A stretch of 64,000 nt of DNA from contig SVEF01000011.1 in NCBI GenBank assembly GCA_015057585.1, forward strand, positions 49,847 through 113,846, given 5' to 3'. A program made the position numbers and the translations under genes. This stretch comes from Lachnospiraceae bacterium. GTDB lineage: Bacteria > Bacillota > Clostridia > Lachnospirales > Lachnospiraceae. Each line of letters opens with the position of its first letter. Positions within the stretch are counted from its first letter, which is position 1. Positions 16,867 through 25,358 of the stretch are shown here, piece by piece. The notes below the pieces were generated by a model. That model worked only from the letters and a program-made list of their open reading frames with translations. It was not told where the DNA came from and did not search any database.

Positions 16867-17174
16867 TACATCATTGGAAATGGTGCATAAAAATGTAGAT
16901 TTATTTTGGGCAGATTGACGAAAAATAACTTCCAATTAATTGGAAAAAGAGGTGGCAGAATAAACAAAAAAGCGACCGAATTTTGTGAAAAGTTCCGAAG
17001 ATAAAAAAACTGCCTCAAAAGCGTTGACAAATTCCTAAAATTGACGTTATCATGTGGACAAGATTTCTGGTACGATTCCGGTCATCCGGAAAGAAATTTT
17101 CTAAATTCCTATTTATTTTCTAAAGGTCCAATGAATTCCCAAACAGGAAATCATAAGGAAAGAGAGGTGAGTAT
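16867..17174. other. Intergenic region before the Tad pilus operon
   Basis: This 308-bp gap holds a perfect 16-bp palindrome TTCCAATTAATTGGAA at 16930-16945 and the operon promoter at 17024-17053. No terminator hairpin was found for the bofA-like gene, and no coding frame or structured RNA was recognised. Confidence 0.6.
17024..17053 (+). promoter_or_regulatory. Candidate promoter of the Tad operon
   Basis: TTGACA (17024-17029), an 18-nt spacer and TATCAT (17048-17053). The leader to the TTG start at 17175 is about 115 nt. Confidence 0.65.
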
Positions 17175-18059
17175 TTGGAGCGGGTCATCGGTATTTTCGA
17201 TAGACAGGCCATGTATGCAGAGCGACTGATTAGGTACATCAATGAAAGAAAAGACATTGGCTGTTTTGCGGTTGCATTCCGTGATCGGGAGGAACTGTTG
17301 TCTTTTTGCGAGCGAAGAAAACTGGTTTCGCTGATTCTGGGTGGAAGAACAGCGGAAGAAGTGTATTTGCTGAAAGACCGTTTACCGGAGGAACTTCCGG
17401 TATGGGAACTTTCCGAAGAGCTGGGTGGCTTAGAGGAAGGACAGATTTTCCGATATCAAAAGGTGGAGCAGATTCTCCGCCTGGTTTTAGCGCAAGTGCA
17501 GAGCAGAGGTCTCTTACAGATGAGTGAGTTAATTACGGTGTTCTCTCCGGAGAGTAACCGAATGGCCGGAAAGTACGCATGTTCTCTTGCCAAGGAACTT
17601 TCTGTGAAAGGAAGGACGTTATTTCTTGCATGGGACTCCTTTTTCGGATATGGAAGAGGAGACGGGCAGGAGGTTCCGTCATTGAGTGAACTTCTCTATT
17701 TTATCCGGAAAGACATGGGGCAGGCAAAGAAACTGTTTGCAACTATCCGAAAACCCAAAGGGATTGAGTATTTCTGTGGTCCGGATTACAGTTCGGATTT
17801 GTGGCAATATTCCGCCGGGGAAATGCAAAAATTGTTGCAGTGTTGCAGGGAATACGGTGGTTACGAGCATATAGTCTTTTTTTCGGGAATGTTTCACGAA
17901 GGAATCGGTTCGGTGATGAATCAAAGCAGTCAGGTACATTTGGTTTGTTCCAAGTCAAAAGAAGGTCAGGAGCGGAAGGATGAATTTCTGCGGCAGATGA
18001 AATATGCCGGGGAGCAGGATATTTTAACGAAACTGACGGAAGCGGAGGCGAAGGAGTGA
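17175..18059 (+). CDS. TadZ/CpaE-like pilus assembly protein, degenerate ATPase
   Basis: The 294-residue product is the first gene of the Tad operon. The N-terminal 100 residues look like an atypical receiver-type domain, as in TadZ/CpaE. The remainder follows the ParA/MinD-like fold outline, with ITVFSPESNRMAGKYACSLAKEL at the place where a Walker A (KGGxGKT) should be, so nucleotide binding is probably lost. TadZ proteins localise the pilus machine at the inner face of the membrane. The start is TTG at 17175 with an AGAGGTGAG site. Its stop overlaps the GTG of tadA by 4 bp. Confidence 0.65.
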   Translation: MERVIGIFDRQAMYAERLIRYINERKDIGCFAVAFRDREELLSFCERRKLVSLILGGRTAEEVYLLKDRLPEELPVWELSEELGGLEEGQIFRYQKVEQILRLVLAQVQSRGLLQMSELITVFSPESNRMAGKYACSLAKELSVKGRTLFLAWDSFFGYGRGDGQEVPSLSELLYFIRKDMGQAKKLFATIRKPKGIEYFCGPDYSSDLWQYSAGEMQKLLQCCREYGGYEHIVFFSGMFHEGIGSVMNQSSQVHLVCSKSKEGQERKDEFLRQMKYAGEQDILTKLTEAEAKE

Positions 18060-19297
18060 AGGAAATAAAAAAGCGCCTTAGAAAAGAGATTACGGAATCC
18101 TTTGATTATTCTTCCGAGATTACGGAGGAGGCCTTGTATGAGAGGATTGACCGGGCTGTTTTACAGGAGGCAAGACACAACTTTCTGACGCTGGAAAAAA
18201 AAGAGCAGCTTCGCAAAGAACTATACGACTCCATCCGTGGGCTGGATGTGTTGGAAGAATTCCTTTCGCAGGAGGAGATTACGGAAATCATGATTAATGG
18301 TCCGGATGATATTTTCGTTGAGAGTGGCGGAAAATTGATACGGACAGAGAAATCCTTTGAATCCTTAGAAAAGCTGGAAGACATTATCCAGCAGATTGCC
18401 GCAGGGGCAAACCGTGTGGTAAATGAGGCCAGCCCTATTTTGGATGCCAGGTTAAAAGACGGGTCCCGGGTGAATGTGATTTTGGCACCGGTGGCATTAA
18501 ACGGGCCGGTGGTAACCATTCGTAAATTTGCAAAGGAACCATTTACGATGAAACGTCTGGTTGAACAGAATACTCTGACGAAGGAGGCGGCTGAATTTCT
18601 CGGACGGCTCGTACAGGCAAAGTACAATATTTTTATCAGCGGAGGGACAGGGTCCGGAAAGACGACTTTTTTAAATGCACTGACTGAGTTCATTCCTTCC
18701 ACGGAACGGATCGTTACCATTGAGGATGCGGCAGAATTGAAAGTAAAAGGAATCGAAAATTTAGTGCGCCTGGAAGTTCGAAACCGTACGGAGGAAGGCT
18801 GCCGGGAAATTTCGGTCCGGGATTTAATCCGGACTGCCTTAAGAGTCCGGCCGGACAGAATTATTGTCGGCGAAGTTCGTGGTGCGGAAACCATTGATAT
18901 GCTTCAAGCAATGAATACGGGACATGACGGTTCGTTGTCGACGGGGCATGGAAATTCTACGTCGGACATGCTGGATCGGTTAGAGACCATGGTTTTGCTT
19001 TCGGCAGATATTCCGATGATGGCGGCAAGAAAGCAGATTGCATCGGCGATTGAGATTATGGTGCATCTGGGAAGGCTGAGAGACGGACGGCGTTGTGTGC
19101 TGGAAATCGCAGAGATTCTTGGTTGCAGAGACGGCGAGATTGAAAAAAATCCGTTGTTTGTTTTCACAGAGGAAGAAAACGGAGCAACAGACCATGTGGT
19201 AGGGTCGTTGCGGCGGACAGGAGCTGCTTTCGTACGGCAGAGAAAACTCCTGAACGCCGGGATGAAAGGGTGGGATGCCAATGAAGATACAAAATAG
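18056..19297 (+). CDS. tadA: TadA/CpaF family secretion ATPase
   Basis: The 413-residue ATPase powers Tad (type IVc) pilus assembly at the cytoplasmic face. It has the CpaF-type N-terminal helical domain (EEFLSQEEITEIMINGPDDI), the Walker A GGTGSGKT at residues 196-203, the Asp box around IVTIEDAAELK, Walker B (DRIIVGEVRGAE) and the His box (TGHDGSLSTGHGNS). The start is GTG, coupled to the preceding stop (GTGA overlap). Confidence 0.95.
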   Translation: MKEIKKRLRKEITESFDYSSEITEEALYERIDRAVLQEARHNFLTLEKKEQLRKELYDSIRGLDVLEEFLSQEEITEIMINGPDDIFVESGGKLIRTEKSFESLEKLEDIIQQIAAGANRVVNEASPILDARLKDGSRVNVILAPVALNGPVVTIRKFAKEPFTMKRLVEQNTLTKEAAEFLGRLVQAKYNIFISGGTGSGKTTFLNALTEFIPSTERIVTIEDAAELKVKGIENLVRLEVRNRTEEGCREISVRDLIRTALRVRPDRIIVGEVRGAETIDMLQAMNTGHDGSLSTGHGNSTSDMLDRLETMVLLSADIPMMAARKQIASAIEIMVHLGRLRDGRRCVLEIAEILGCRDGEIEKNPLFVFTEEENGATDHVVGSLRRTGAAFVRQRKLLNAGMKGWDANEDTK

Positions 19298-20015
19298 AAT
19301 ACCGGAGATGACAGGACTTTTATTAAAAATTTTAGGGACCTCGGTTCTGTCTATGTGGGTGTTTTTTGATTTTTCGTTGGCTTCCCTCGGGGTTTTGTGT
19401 TTTGTTCCGTTTGACCTTTGGAGAGCAAGAAAAGAAAAGGAAAAGGAACGGATATGGAAGTTAAATCTTGCGTTTAAAGATTCCCTGATGTATTTAAAAA
19501 ACGCACTCGCGGCGGGGTATTCGCCGGAAGGCGGTATGGCGGAGGCGTTAAAAGGATTGGAGCAGTTATATCACCGGGATCATAGAATCTGTAAGGAGTT
19601 TCGGCAGATGCTCGCGGAACTTTCTGTGGGAAACAGCATAGAGGAGGTGTGGCATCGGTTTGGAGAGCGGAGCAAATCCGAAGACATCCGGCAGTTTGCA
19701 GAGATTTTTTACGTGGTGAAAAGGACGGGAGGAGACCTGGGGCGTGTGCTGGGACAATCCGGAGATATTATCCAGGGGAAATTGGAACTGCAACGGGAAT
19801 TACAAGCTATGGTAGCAGCAAAGAAGGCAGAGTTCTATCTGATGTACGTGTTGCTTTATGTTGTTTTGATTTATTTAAAGGTATTTGCTCCGGCCATGAG
19901 TGAAGGGTTGTATCATACTGCTTTTGGGAAGGGCGTGATGTGGATTGTTTTTTTTGCGTCTGTCGGATTGAAGGTACTCGGCGAACAGATGATCCGAAAA
20001 GAACTCATCGGGTAA
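19275..20015 (+). CDS. tadB: TadB-like inner-membrane pilus assembly protein
   Basis: This 246-residue type II secretion F-domain protein has N-terminal membrane segments (about 15-45) and C-terminal ones (about 190-235). Between them is the cytoplasmic T2SSF helical domain (FKDSLMYLKNALAAGYSPEGG; ICKEFRQMLAELSVGNSIEE; FAEIFYVVKRTGGDLGRVLGQ). TadB and TadC form the membrane platform on which TadA acts. It overlaps tadA by 23 bp. A second in-frame ATG at 19281 fits the GGGTGGG site slightly better and may be the real start. Confidence 0.88.
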   Translation: MPMKIQNRIPEMTGLLLKILGTSVLSMWVFFDFSLASLGVLCFVPFDLWRARKEKEKERIWKLNLAFKDSLMYLKNALAAGYSPEGGMAEALKGLEQLYHRDHRICKEFRQMLAELSVGNSIEEVWHRFGERSKSEDIRQFAEIFYVVKRTGGDLGRVLGQSGDIIQGKLELQRELQAMVAAKKAEFYLMYVLLYVVLIYLKVFAPAMSEGLYHTAFGKGVMWIVFFASVGLKVLGEQMIRKELIG

Positions 20016-20025
20016 GGAGGTCTCA

Positions 20026-21333
20026 ATGGGAAAGAGAAAAAAGACCGGAAACAGGAGAATTTCGGTTCCTGAGCAGAAAATCCGTATGGCAATGGGGGTT
20101 TATCCCGGAAGGACAAGGAGAGAAGTAAAGGAACTTTTGGAAACAGAGGTTACAAGGTATTTGCTTTTGGCATTGCTGGTTTCACTGGTGCTGTTACTTG
20201 GTTCCGCAGTTTTTTTTGTTACAAAGGCAGGAGAAGAAACCCGGATAAAAAGGCCGGATGCCGGAAGTTCGTCTGTTGTTCAGAAAGTACAGATTGAGAC
20301 GGAGAACGGTTGGAAGGAAATTAATATTCCGATTGAGGCAAGGGAATACACGTCGGAAGAGATAGATGCGTTTTATGCAGAGTCAAAAGAGTATTTAGAC
20401 CGGATGCTTCTTGGGGAAAATACAACGTTTGAGGAGATACAGCAGAACCTTTATTTTCCGGAAACCGTGCCGGGAAAGTTTTCGGTAGACTGGAGTACGG
20501 ATGCTCTGTGGCTGGTGGATGCAAAGGGGCAGGTACATAATGAAACACTGTCCGAAACAAGACGTGTTACGGTGACTGCAAAGATTTATTATGGAAAGGA
20601 ATTTCGCAGATATGAGAGAATCATAACCATAGTTCCAAAGGCGTACACATCGGAGGAAGTGAGTCTCATGGCAGCGGAAGAGAAACTAAAGGAATGGGAA
20701 GCAGCGACCCGTACAGAGGAGGAGCCGGAAGTGCCAAAAGAATTAGCTGGCAGGAAACTGCGTGTTCCGAGGGAGACCGGTTGGTCTCTGGGGAGTTTTT
20801 TGCTGCTGCTGTCGGTTTTGTTTCCTGTTTTGGTATATCATTTCTATTTTGAGAAACTGGAAGACTGCAGAAAGCAGCGTAGGGAGGAAGCAAGAAAAAG
20901 ATATACGGAGGTTGTCACAAAACTCTCACTTATGATCGTTGCGGGAATCCCTGTCCGTCAGGCATGGGAACGGTTGTGGAAGGATTATAAAAGAACACGC
21001 GGAGAGCAATATGTCCTGACGCAGGAATTGTATGTGACTTGTCAGGAATTGAACTACGGGACATCGGAAACGGCGGCATACGAAGCCTTTGGTGACAGAA
21101 TCGGAGTTGTGGCATATCAGAGGATGGCTGCTGTTCTGGCTCAGAATACGACAAAGGGCATGCAAAATATCCGTCAGGTTCTTTTGCAGGAAGCAAAGGA
21201 AGTTATGGCAGAGGAACGGATGGAAATCAAGATTCGTGGTGAGCAGACAGGAACGAAACTGCTTTTGCCGATGATGGGCTATCTGATTTTGATTTTTACG
21301 GTTCTTTTGGTGCCGGCATTCGGAATGTTTTAG
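20026..21333 (+). CDS. TadC-like pilus assembly protein with an Ig-like insert
   Basis: In this 435-residue protein the C-terminal part (about 260-435) has a membrane segment, a basic cytoplasmic helical domain (VVTKLSLMIVAGIPVRQAWE; GMQNIRQVLLQEAKEVMAEE) and a final membrane segment, as in T2SSF/TadC. Unusually, between a membrane helix at about 43-66 and that part lies an extracytoplasmic region of about 180 residues. It contains FSVDWSTDALWLVDAKGQVH and VTVTAKIYYG, the layout of an atrophied bacterial Ig-like domain. The insert could act outside the membrane on pilin or cell wall; that role is inferred. AAGGAGG precedes the ATG. Confidence 0.75.
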   Translation: MGKRKKTGNRRISVPEQKIRMAMGVYPGRTRREVKELLETEVTRYLLLALLVSLVLLLGSAVFFVTKAGEETRIKRPDAGSSSVVQKVQIETENGWKEINIPIEAREYTSEEIDAFYAESKEYLDRMLLGENTTFEEIQQNLYFPETVPGKFSVDWSTDALWLVDAKGQVHNETLSETRRVTVTAKIYYGKEFRRYERIITIVPKAYTSEEVSLMAAEEKLKEWEAATRTEEEPEVPKELAGRKLRVPRETGWSLGSFLLLLSVLFPVLVYHFYFEKLEDCRKQRREEARKRYTEVVTKLSLMIVAGIPVRQAWERLWKDYKRTRGEQYVLTQELYVTCQELNYGTSETAAYEAFGDRIGVVAYQRMAAVLAQNTTKGMQNIRQVLLQEAKEVMAEERMEIKIRGEQTGTKLLLPMMGYLILIFTVLLVPAFGMF

Positions 21334-21348
21334 AAAGAAGGTAAGAGA

Positions 21349-21504
21349 ATGAAAAAAGAGGTAAAAGCAGTTGGTGTGATAGAAATAGTTTTGATTTTGG
21401 TTATTCTAATCGGATTAGTGCTGATTTTTAAGGAACAGATTACAGGGATTGTAACCAATGCGTTTTCAGAAATCACAGGTGACGCAGATAAGATTATGAG
21501 GTGA
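21349..21504 (+). CDS. Flp-type pilin-like small protein
   Basis: This 51-residue protein reads MKKEVKAVGVIEIVLILVIL followed by IGLVLIFKEQITGIVTNAF and an acidic tail. The Gly9-Val-Ile-Glu12 followed by one hydrophobic helix matches the class IVb (Flp) prepilin layout, in which the prepilin peptidase cuts after Gly and a Glu sits near the new N-terminus. It lies in the middle of the tad operon, where the major pilin is expected, with an AAGAAGG site. It resembles the 'putative flagellin Flp1-like' group. The stop overlaps the next frame. Confidence 0.85.
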   Translation: MKKEVKAVGVIEIVLILVILIGLVLIFKEQITGIVTNAFSEITGDADKIMR

Positions 21505-21512
21505 GTATACGT

Positions 21513-23855
21513 GTGAAAAGAAGAGGAAGTATTACAGTATTTCTAGCGTTAGTTCTGGTATTGTTGTTTTCTTTAGTTCTGACCACTCTGGAGGCGGCCA
21601 GATTATCCGGCGGAAGGGCATACGTACAAATGGTATCCTACATGGCAGGGGATTCTGCGCGTGCGCTTTACTATTATCCGTTATTCCGGCAGTATGGGCT
21701 GTTGGGGATTCTGGCAGAGGATGGGTCCGGTTTCTTTTCAACAGAAAAAATAGAGTCCGAGGTAAAAGAAAATGTAGCATATGCATTGTCCGGCATGTCC
21801 GGTGGCTTGCTTGAATTTTCCGGAGTGTCGGCAGCGGTAACAGAGTGCAATACCATGGTAGCCGGTGGAGCAGAGGAGTTTTTGCAACAGATTAAGTCAC
21901 AGATGGTACTGGAGGGAGGTAGTGCGCTGCTTTCCGAACTGTTTGCAAAAGAAGGCTGGGAAGATGCAACGCAGGCCGGAGAACTTTATCGGAAACAAGA
22001 AGAGGCGTTGTCCCAGACGGCAACTGTAACGCAGGAGTTGTTGCGGTTAATGGAACTGACCGATGGAGTGGTAACGACAAAAAGGGGATTGAGCTTTGAC
22101 AAAGAAGGCAAACTTAAGACAAAAACTGGATTTATCAAAAAGGTGGTGTCTTTGTCGGAGGATGAATTAAAGGCACTGTTCAAAAACGAGGAAGTGTTTT
22201 TTGCAGTGAAAAATCATTTTTGTCCCCTTGCAAAGCAGGCGGAGGAAGTGTGCGGATTGATGCGGCAGGGGATTGCCTACCGGGCAGAAATTGAAGTGCT
22301 GGAGTGGGAGATAGAAAACTATCAGAAGAGGAAAACAGAAATCCGGGAGGCAGACTTGGGGACGCTTTCGGAAGAAGAGATAAAAGTACTAAAAGAGGAA
22401 GAAAACGTTTTGGATAAACGGCAGAAGGCGGCGATTCAAAAGAGGGATGACGTGTTAGAGTGGTTGGATTTATTATTGATGGAAACGGAAGATCTTTATG
22501 ATGCAATACGAAAAGAGATGACGACTACAGGAAAACTGCTTGCGGAGGCACTGCAAATTGTAGAAGAGTTAGAAAGGAAGCAACTCGGAGCATCGTTGTC
22601 GGTCTCTGCGTATGAGGTTTTTTTAAAGGAGAAGAAAGAGGATATATCGAGAGATCTTTACGAAGTGTTTGCGGAAGAACTCAGGAAAATGAAATTATAC
22701 ACCGGAATGGAAGAGGATGGTTACCGGGTTGAGGTCATGGAAGAATCCATAAGAAAAAATATAAGATTGCTGGAAGAGCTGACATTGCCGCCGTTTGCGG
22801 CAGAACAATTGCAGGAAGAGTTGGATTTGGCAGAGAAAATCAGAACACGGATGGACGAATATACGGTAGACGGGTTGTGGTTTACTTACGGAACCATAGT
22901 ACCTGCCGCACCGGCGGGAGAGAAAGCAGCGGAAATGCTGGAATCGATAACGACCGGAAACTTATTGGCGTTCGTTGGGCTGTCTGAAGAGGAACTATCT
23001 AATAATAGATTAAAAGGAACAGAATTGCCCTCGGAAGGGTTAGAACCTGTTATGCTAAAAGAATCGTTGATGGATTGTATCGATGAGATGACAGAACTGT
23101 TTGGCCGGGAAGGGGGCCTTGGTCTGTTGAAAGCGGGACTTGCGGAGGCTGCAAATGTGACAGCTATGGAGTGGTACGCGCAAAAGTATTTTGGTTGTTT
23201 TGGCGAAAGAAAATCGCCGTCCGTGTTGTCGTATGAGAGGGAATATCTTCTGTTCGGAAGTAGTAAGGACCGGACCAATCTTTCACAGACCGTGCTTTCG
23301 CTAATTGCAATCCGCAGTGTTTTTGCGATGGCCGCTTTGTTGCAAAACCAGAACAAATTGCAGCAATTGGAAGCGTTTGCTGTGTCGGTTGCCGGTTGTA
23401 CCGGAATTCCGATCCTGGTGTCGGTACTTAAGTACAGTATGGTATTTCTCTGGGCGCTGGAAGAAGCAGTTGTGGAAACGGCAGCTCTGATGGATGGAAA
23501 AAACATCTTACTGGTGGATTCAGAGGGACATATTTCCTTTTCAGAATTGTTTCTTTTTAATCCGGGGATTGTGGAGGCGAAGATAAGAGAGTGGAAACGG
23601 TTGCCCGGTGGCTTTGGCTATGAGGAGTATCTGACGGTACTGTCTTTGCTGCAGACAACGGAGAAAAAAGTATATCGCATGATGGATTTGATTCAGGAAA
23701 ATATTCGTAAGAATTATCGGGATTCCTTCCGGATGAGAAATATTGTAGCGAAGTTTATCTGTCAGATAGATACAGAATTGATACCCAAGGTAAACACGGG
23801 ATTATGGAAAGAGGAGGCATATGGAATTCGGGTGGAAACAGAAATGGAGTATTAA
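21513..23855 (+). CDS. Large TadG/DUF5702-like pilus-associated protein
   Basis: The 780-residue product has a short basic N-terminus and a prepilin-like helix GSITVFLALVLVLLFSLVL followed by TTLEAAR, the typical start of the DUF5702/TadG-like proteins of clostridial Tad loci. The remainder is extracellular and mostly helical, with a coiled-coil stretch at about 255-350 (Glu/Lys/Arg-rich) and more hydrophobic helices at about 580-660. It may form a tip or scaffold of the pilus. GTG at 21513 is preferred to GTG at 21501, because GAGGTGAG lies at the proper distance. Confidence 0.75.
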   Translation: MKRRGSITVFLALVLVLLFSLVLTTLEAARLSGGRAYVQMVSYMAGDSARALYYYPLFRQYGLLGILAEDGSGFFSTEKIESEVKENVAYALSGMSGGLLEFSGVSAAVTECNTMVAGGAEEFLQQIKSQMVLEGGSALLSELFAKEGWEDATQAGELYRKQEEALSQTATVTQELLRLMELTDGVVTTKRGLSFDKEGKLKTKTGFIKKVVSLSEDELKALFKNEEVFFAVKNHFCPLAKQAEEVCGLMRQGIAYRAEIEVLEWEIENYQKRKTEIREADLGTLSEEEIKVLKEEENVLDKRQKAAIQKRDDVLEWLDLLLMETEDLYDAIRKEMTTTGKLLAEALQIVEELERKQLGASLSVSAYEVFLKEKKEDISRDLYEVFAEELRKMKLYTGMEEDGYRVEVMEESIRKNIRLLEELTLPPFAAEQLQEELDLAEKIRTRMDEYTVDGLWFTYGTIVPAAPAGEKAAEMLESITTGNLLAFVGLSEEELSNNRLKGTELPSEGLEPVMLKESLMDCIDEMTELFGREGGLGLLKAGLAEAANVTAMEWYAQKYFGCFGERKSPSVLSYEREYLLFGSSKDRTNLSQTVLSLIAIRSVFAMAALLQNQNKLQQLEAFAVSVAGCTGIPILVSVLKYSMVFLWALEEAVVETAALMDGKNILLVDSEGHISFSELFLFNPGIVEAKIREWKRLPGGFGYEEYLTVLSLLQTTEKKVYRMMDLIQENIRKNYRDSFRMRNIVAKFICQIDTELIPKVNTGLWKEEAYGIRVETEMEY

Positions 23856-24729
23856 GGAGGTGTGTTCCGGTACCTGTTCTTGTGTTTTGATCGTCAAATT
23901 TCTCCAGTTAAGTAACATTCTGTTTCGTAGAAAAGGCTATGTCTCTCCCAAAAGATTAAATAAGGCAGTCGTCCAGGACAAGAACAGGTACCGGAGCGCA
24001 TCTCTGACTGCGGAAGCAGCCATGGTGCTTCCAATCTTCTTTTTTTCCATTTATATTCTCTGGCAGTGTTTTCTGTTGCTTCTTGTGCAGATGTCGGTTT
24101 GCCGGGAGGTAACGGAAGTGACACTGGCAGGAGCGAGCCTGGGCTATGTGGGAAGGATGGCGGAAAAGGCAGAGGATTTGGCCCACCTTTATGAGCCGCT
24201 TGTCTGGACTGCATTGGCAGATGAGGAGCGGTTGACAGGCTTGCATGTCTCTTTTGAGGAGACATCGAACCGGAGAATCCAAGGAAAAGTTGCCTATGTG
24301 TTTTGCGTTAAAACCGTGATTTTTCCGGAGATATGTCTTCCGGTGGTTCAGACATTCTCTTTTCTTCCTTACATCGGAGAATATGATGGCGGGGAAAAAG
24401 ACGAAGAAACGGAAGAAGAGATCGTATATGTGACAGCGTATGGAACCGTGTACCACAAATCCAGAACTTGCAGTTACTTGACGGTCGAAGTAAGCAGGGT
24501 TTCATTTTCGATGCTTTCCGAGAAGAGGAATATTTATGGGAGAAAGTACGGGGCATGCAGTATCTGTGCGAGAGAAGGAAAATGGGAACAGGTTTATGTT
24601 TCTGTTTCCGGAGAAAAATATCATAGTAAAGCGGATTGTCCGGCATTAAAAAGAATGGTACAGGAAAAGAAACGGGAGGAGGTATTGCTTCCGGCTTGCA
24701 CCAGATGCGGAGAGGAGATGGCAGAGTGA
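23821..24729 (+). CDS. TadE-like minor pilin with Cys-rich C-terminus
   Basis: The 302-residue protein has SASLTAEAAMVLPIFFFSIY at about residues 60-79, the TadE-like prepilin helix. It is preceded by an unusually long 59-residue N-terminal extension. The C-terminal part holds two copies of a motif of the form VY..YHxxxxCxxL followed by a C..C pair (YHKSRTCSYL...CSICAREG and YHSKADCPAL...CTRCGEE), which looks like a duplicated Cys-rich module. It overlaps the upstream gene by 35 bp. The 5' coding part contains an 18-bp perfect inverted repeat (23866-23883/23978-23995). The ATG at 23821 has GAGGAGG very close by; another AAGGAGG sits inside the frame near 23854. Confidence 0.7.
   Translation: MEFGWKQKWSIKEVCSGTCSCVLIVKFLQLSNILFRRKGYVSPKRLNKAVVQDKNRYRSASLTAEAAMVLPIFFFSIYILWQCFLLLLVQMSVCREVTEVTLAGASLGYVGRMAEKAEDLAHLYEPLVWTALADEERLTGLHVSFEETSNRRIQGKVAYVFCVKTVIFPEICLPVVQTFSFLPYIGEYDGGEKDEETEEEIVYVTAYGTVYHKSRTCSYLTVEVSRVSFSMLSEKRNIYGRKYGACSICAREGKWEQVYVSVSGEKYHSKADCPALKRMVQEKKREEVLLPACTRCGEEMAE
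23866..23995. repeat. 18-bp perfect inverted repeat around a 94-bp segment
   Basis: TCCGGTACCTGTTCTTGT at 23866-23883 is exactly the reverse complement of 23978-23995. The enclosed 94 bp are coding in the TadE-like frame, just after an AAGGAGG. It could be an mRNA stem or an invertible segment. Read in the inverted orientation, the frame leading into the pilin helix would contain TGA shortly before the repeat. Confidence 0.8.
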
Positions 24730-25133
24730 ATCTGATTGCGGGAATGTCATTAGGGGGACTTGCGGTTGTTGATTTAAAACGAAAGAAAATACCGGTTGTG
24801 CCAGTGGTAGCGATGGGGGTGATTTTACTTTTGTTTCGGTTTTTAGAAGGGGTGAGAATCCCGGAACTGGTAGTGGGGCTTTTGCCGGGAGCCGGGATGG
24901 TTTTATTTGCGCATTTATCGCGGGAGGCGGTCGGGATAGGAGATGGACTGGTGCTTTTTTTTCTTGGAATGGGATACTGTGCGGATAAAATACTGGTGAT
25001 GTTGTTCGCGGCTTTGTTGCTCGCGGCTGTAGTCTCGGTGGTTTTACTGTCGTTAAAGAAGGCAGGCAGAAAAAGCGAGATTCCGTTTCTTCCTTTTTTG
25101 TTTTTAGGCTGGCTGATATGCGTTCTGATATGA
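24726..25133 (+). CDS. Prepilin peptidase, A24 family (TadV/CpaA-like)
   Basis: At 135 residues with about four membrane segments, it is short as TadV/CpaA proteins are. The two catalytic Asp of the A24 aspartic proteases are visible: Asp16 in VVDLKRKKIP and Asp73 in the GxGD motif VGIGDGLVLFFLG. It would process the Flp and TadE/G-like prepilins of this operon in the membrane. The start is GTG at 24726, overlapping the previous stop by 4 bp (GTGA) with a GGAGAGGAG site upstream. A longer frame starting at 24636 has no good site. Confidence 0.9.
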   Translation: MNLIAGMSLGGLAVVDLKRKKIPVVPVVAMGVILLLFRFLEGVRIPELVVGLLPGAGMVLFAHLSREAVGIGDGLVLFFLGMGYCADKILVMLFAALLLAAVVSVVLLSLKKAGRKSEIPFLPFLFLGWLICVLI

Positions 25134-25345
25134 AAATAAGAAAGAAGAAAGGCAGTGTTACAGTAGAGGCAGCATTGGTATGTCCGTTTGTATGTCTTAT
25201 TCTCTGTGCAATGCTTGTGATCACGGTTTCTTTTTATGAGAAAGTGGAGACATTTGGGACAGAGTCAATTCAAAGGCTGAAAGAAAGTGACCGCACTGTT
25301 ACGGTGCTTCGGATGGAAAGAATACTGATGGAAATTAGTAAATAA
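25130..25345 (+). CDS. Small TadE-like pseudopilin
   Basis: This 71-residue protein begins MKIRKKKGSVTVEAALVCPF and continues as a hydrophobic helix. GSVTVEAAL is the TadE-like cleavage and helix motif (cut after Gly, Glu at +5). The extracellular tail is only about 40 residues. The ATG overlaps the stop of the peptidase gene (ATGA). An in-frame ATG 12 bp upstream is the alternative start. Confidence 0.85.
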   Translation: MKIRKKKGSVTVEAALVCPFVCLILCAMLVITVSFYEKVETFGTESIQRLKESDRTVTVLRMERILMEISK

Positions 25346-25358
25346 TGGAGGAAAGAGA

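Noticed and set aside
18106..18894. 262-codon minus frame
   Set aside because: It is opposite tadA; its translation is Ser/Arg-rich with no domain, as expected for an antisense frame.
22886..23506. 206-codon minus frame
   Set aside because: It is opposite the large TadG-like gene and has no initiation signals.
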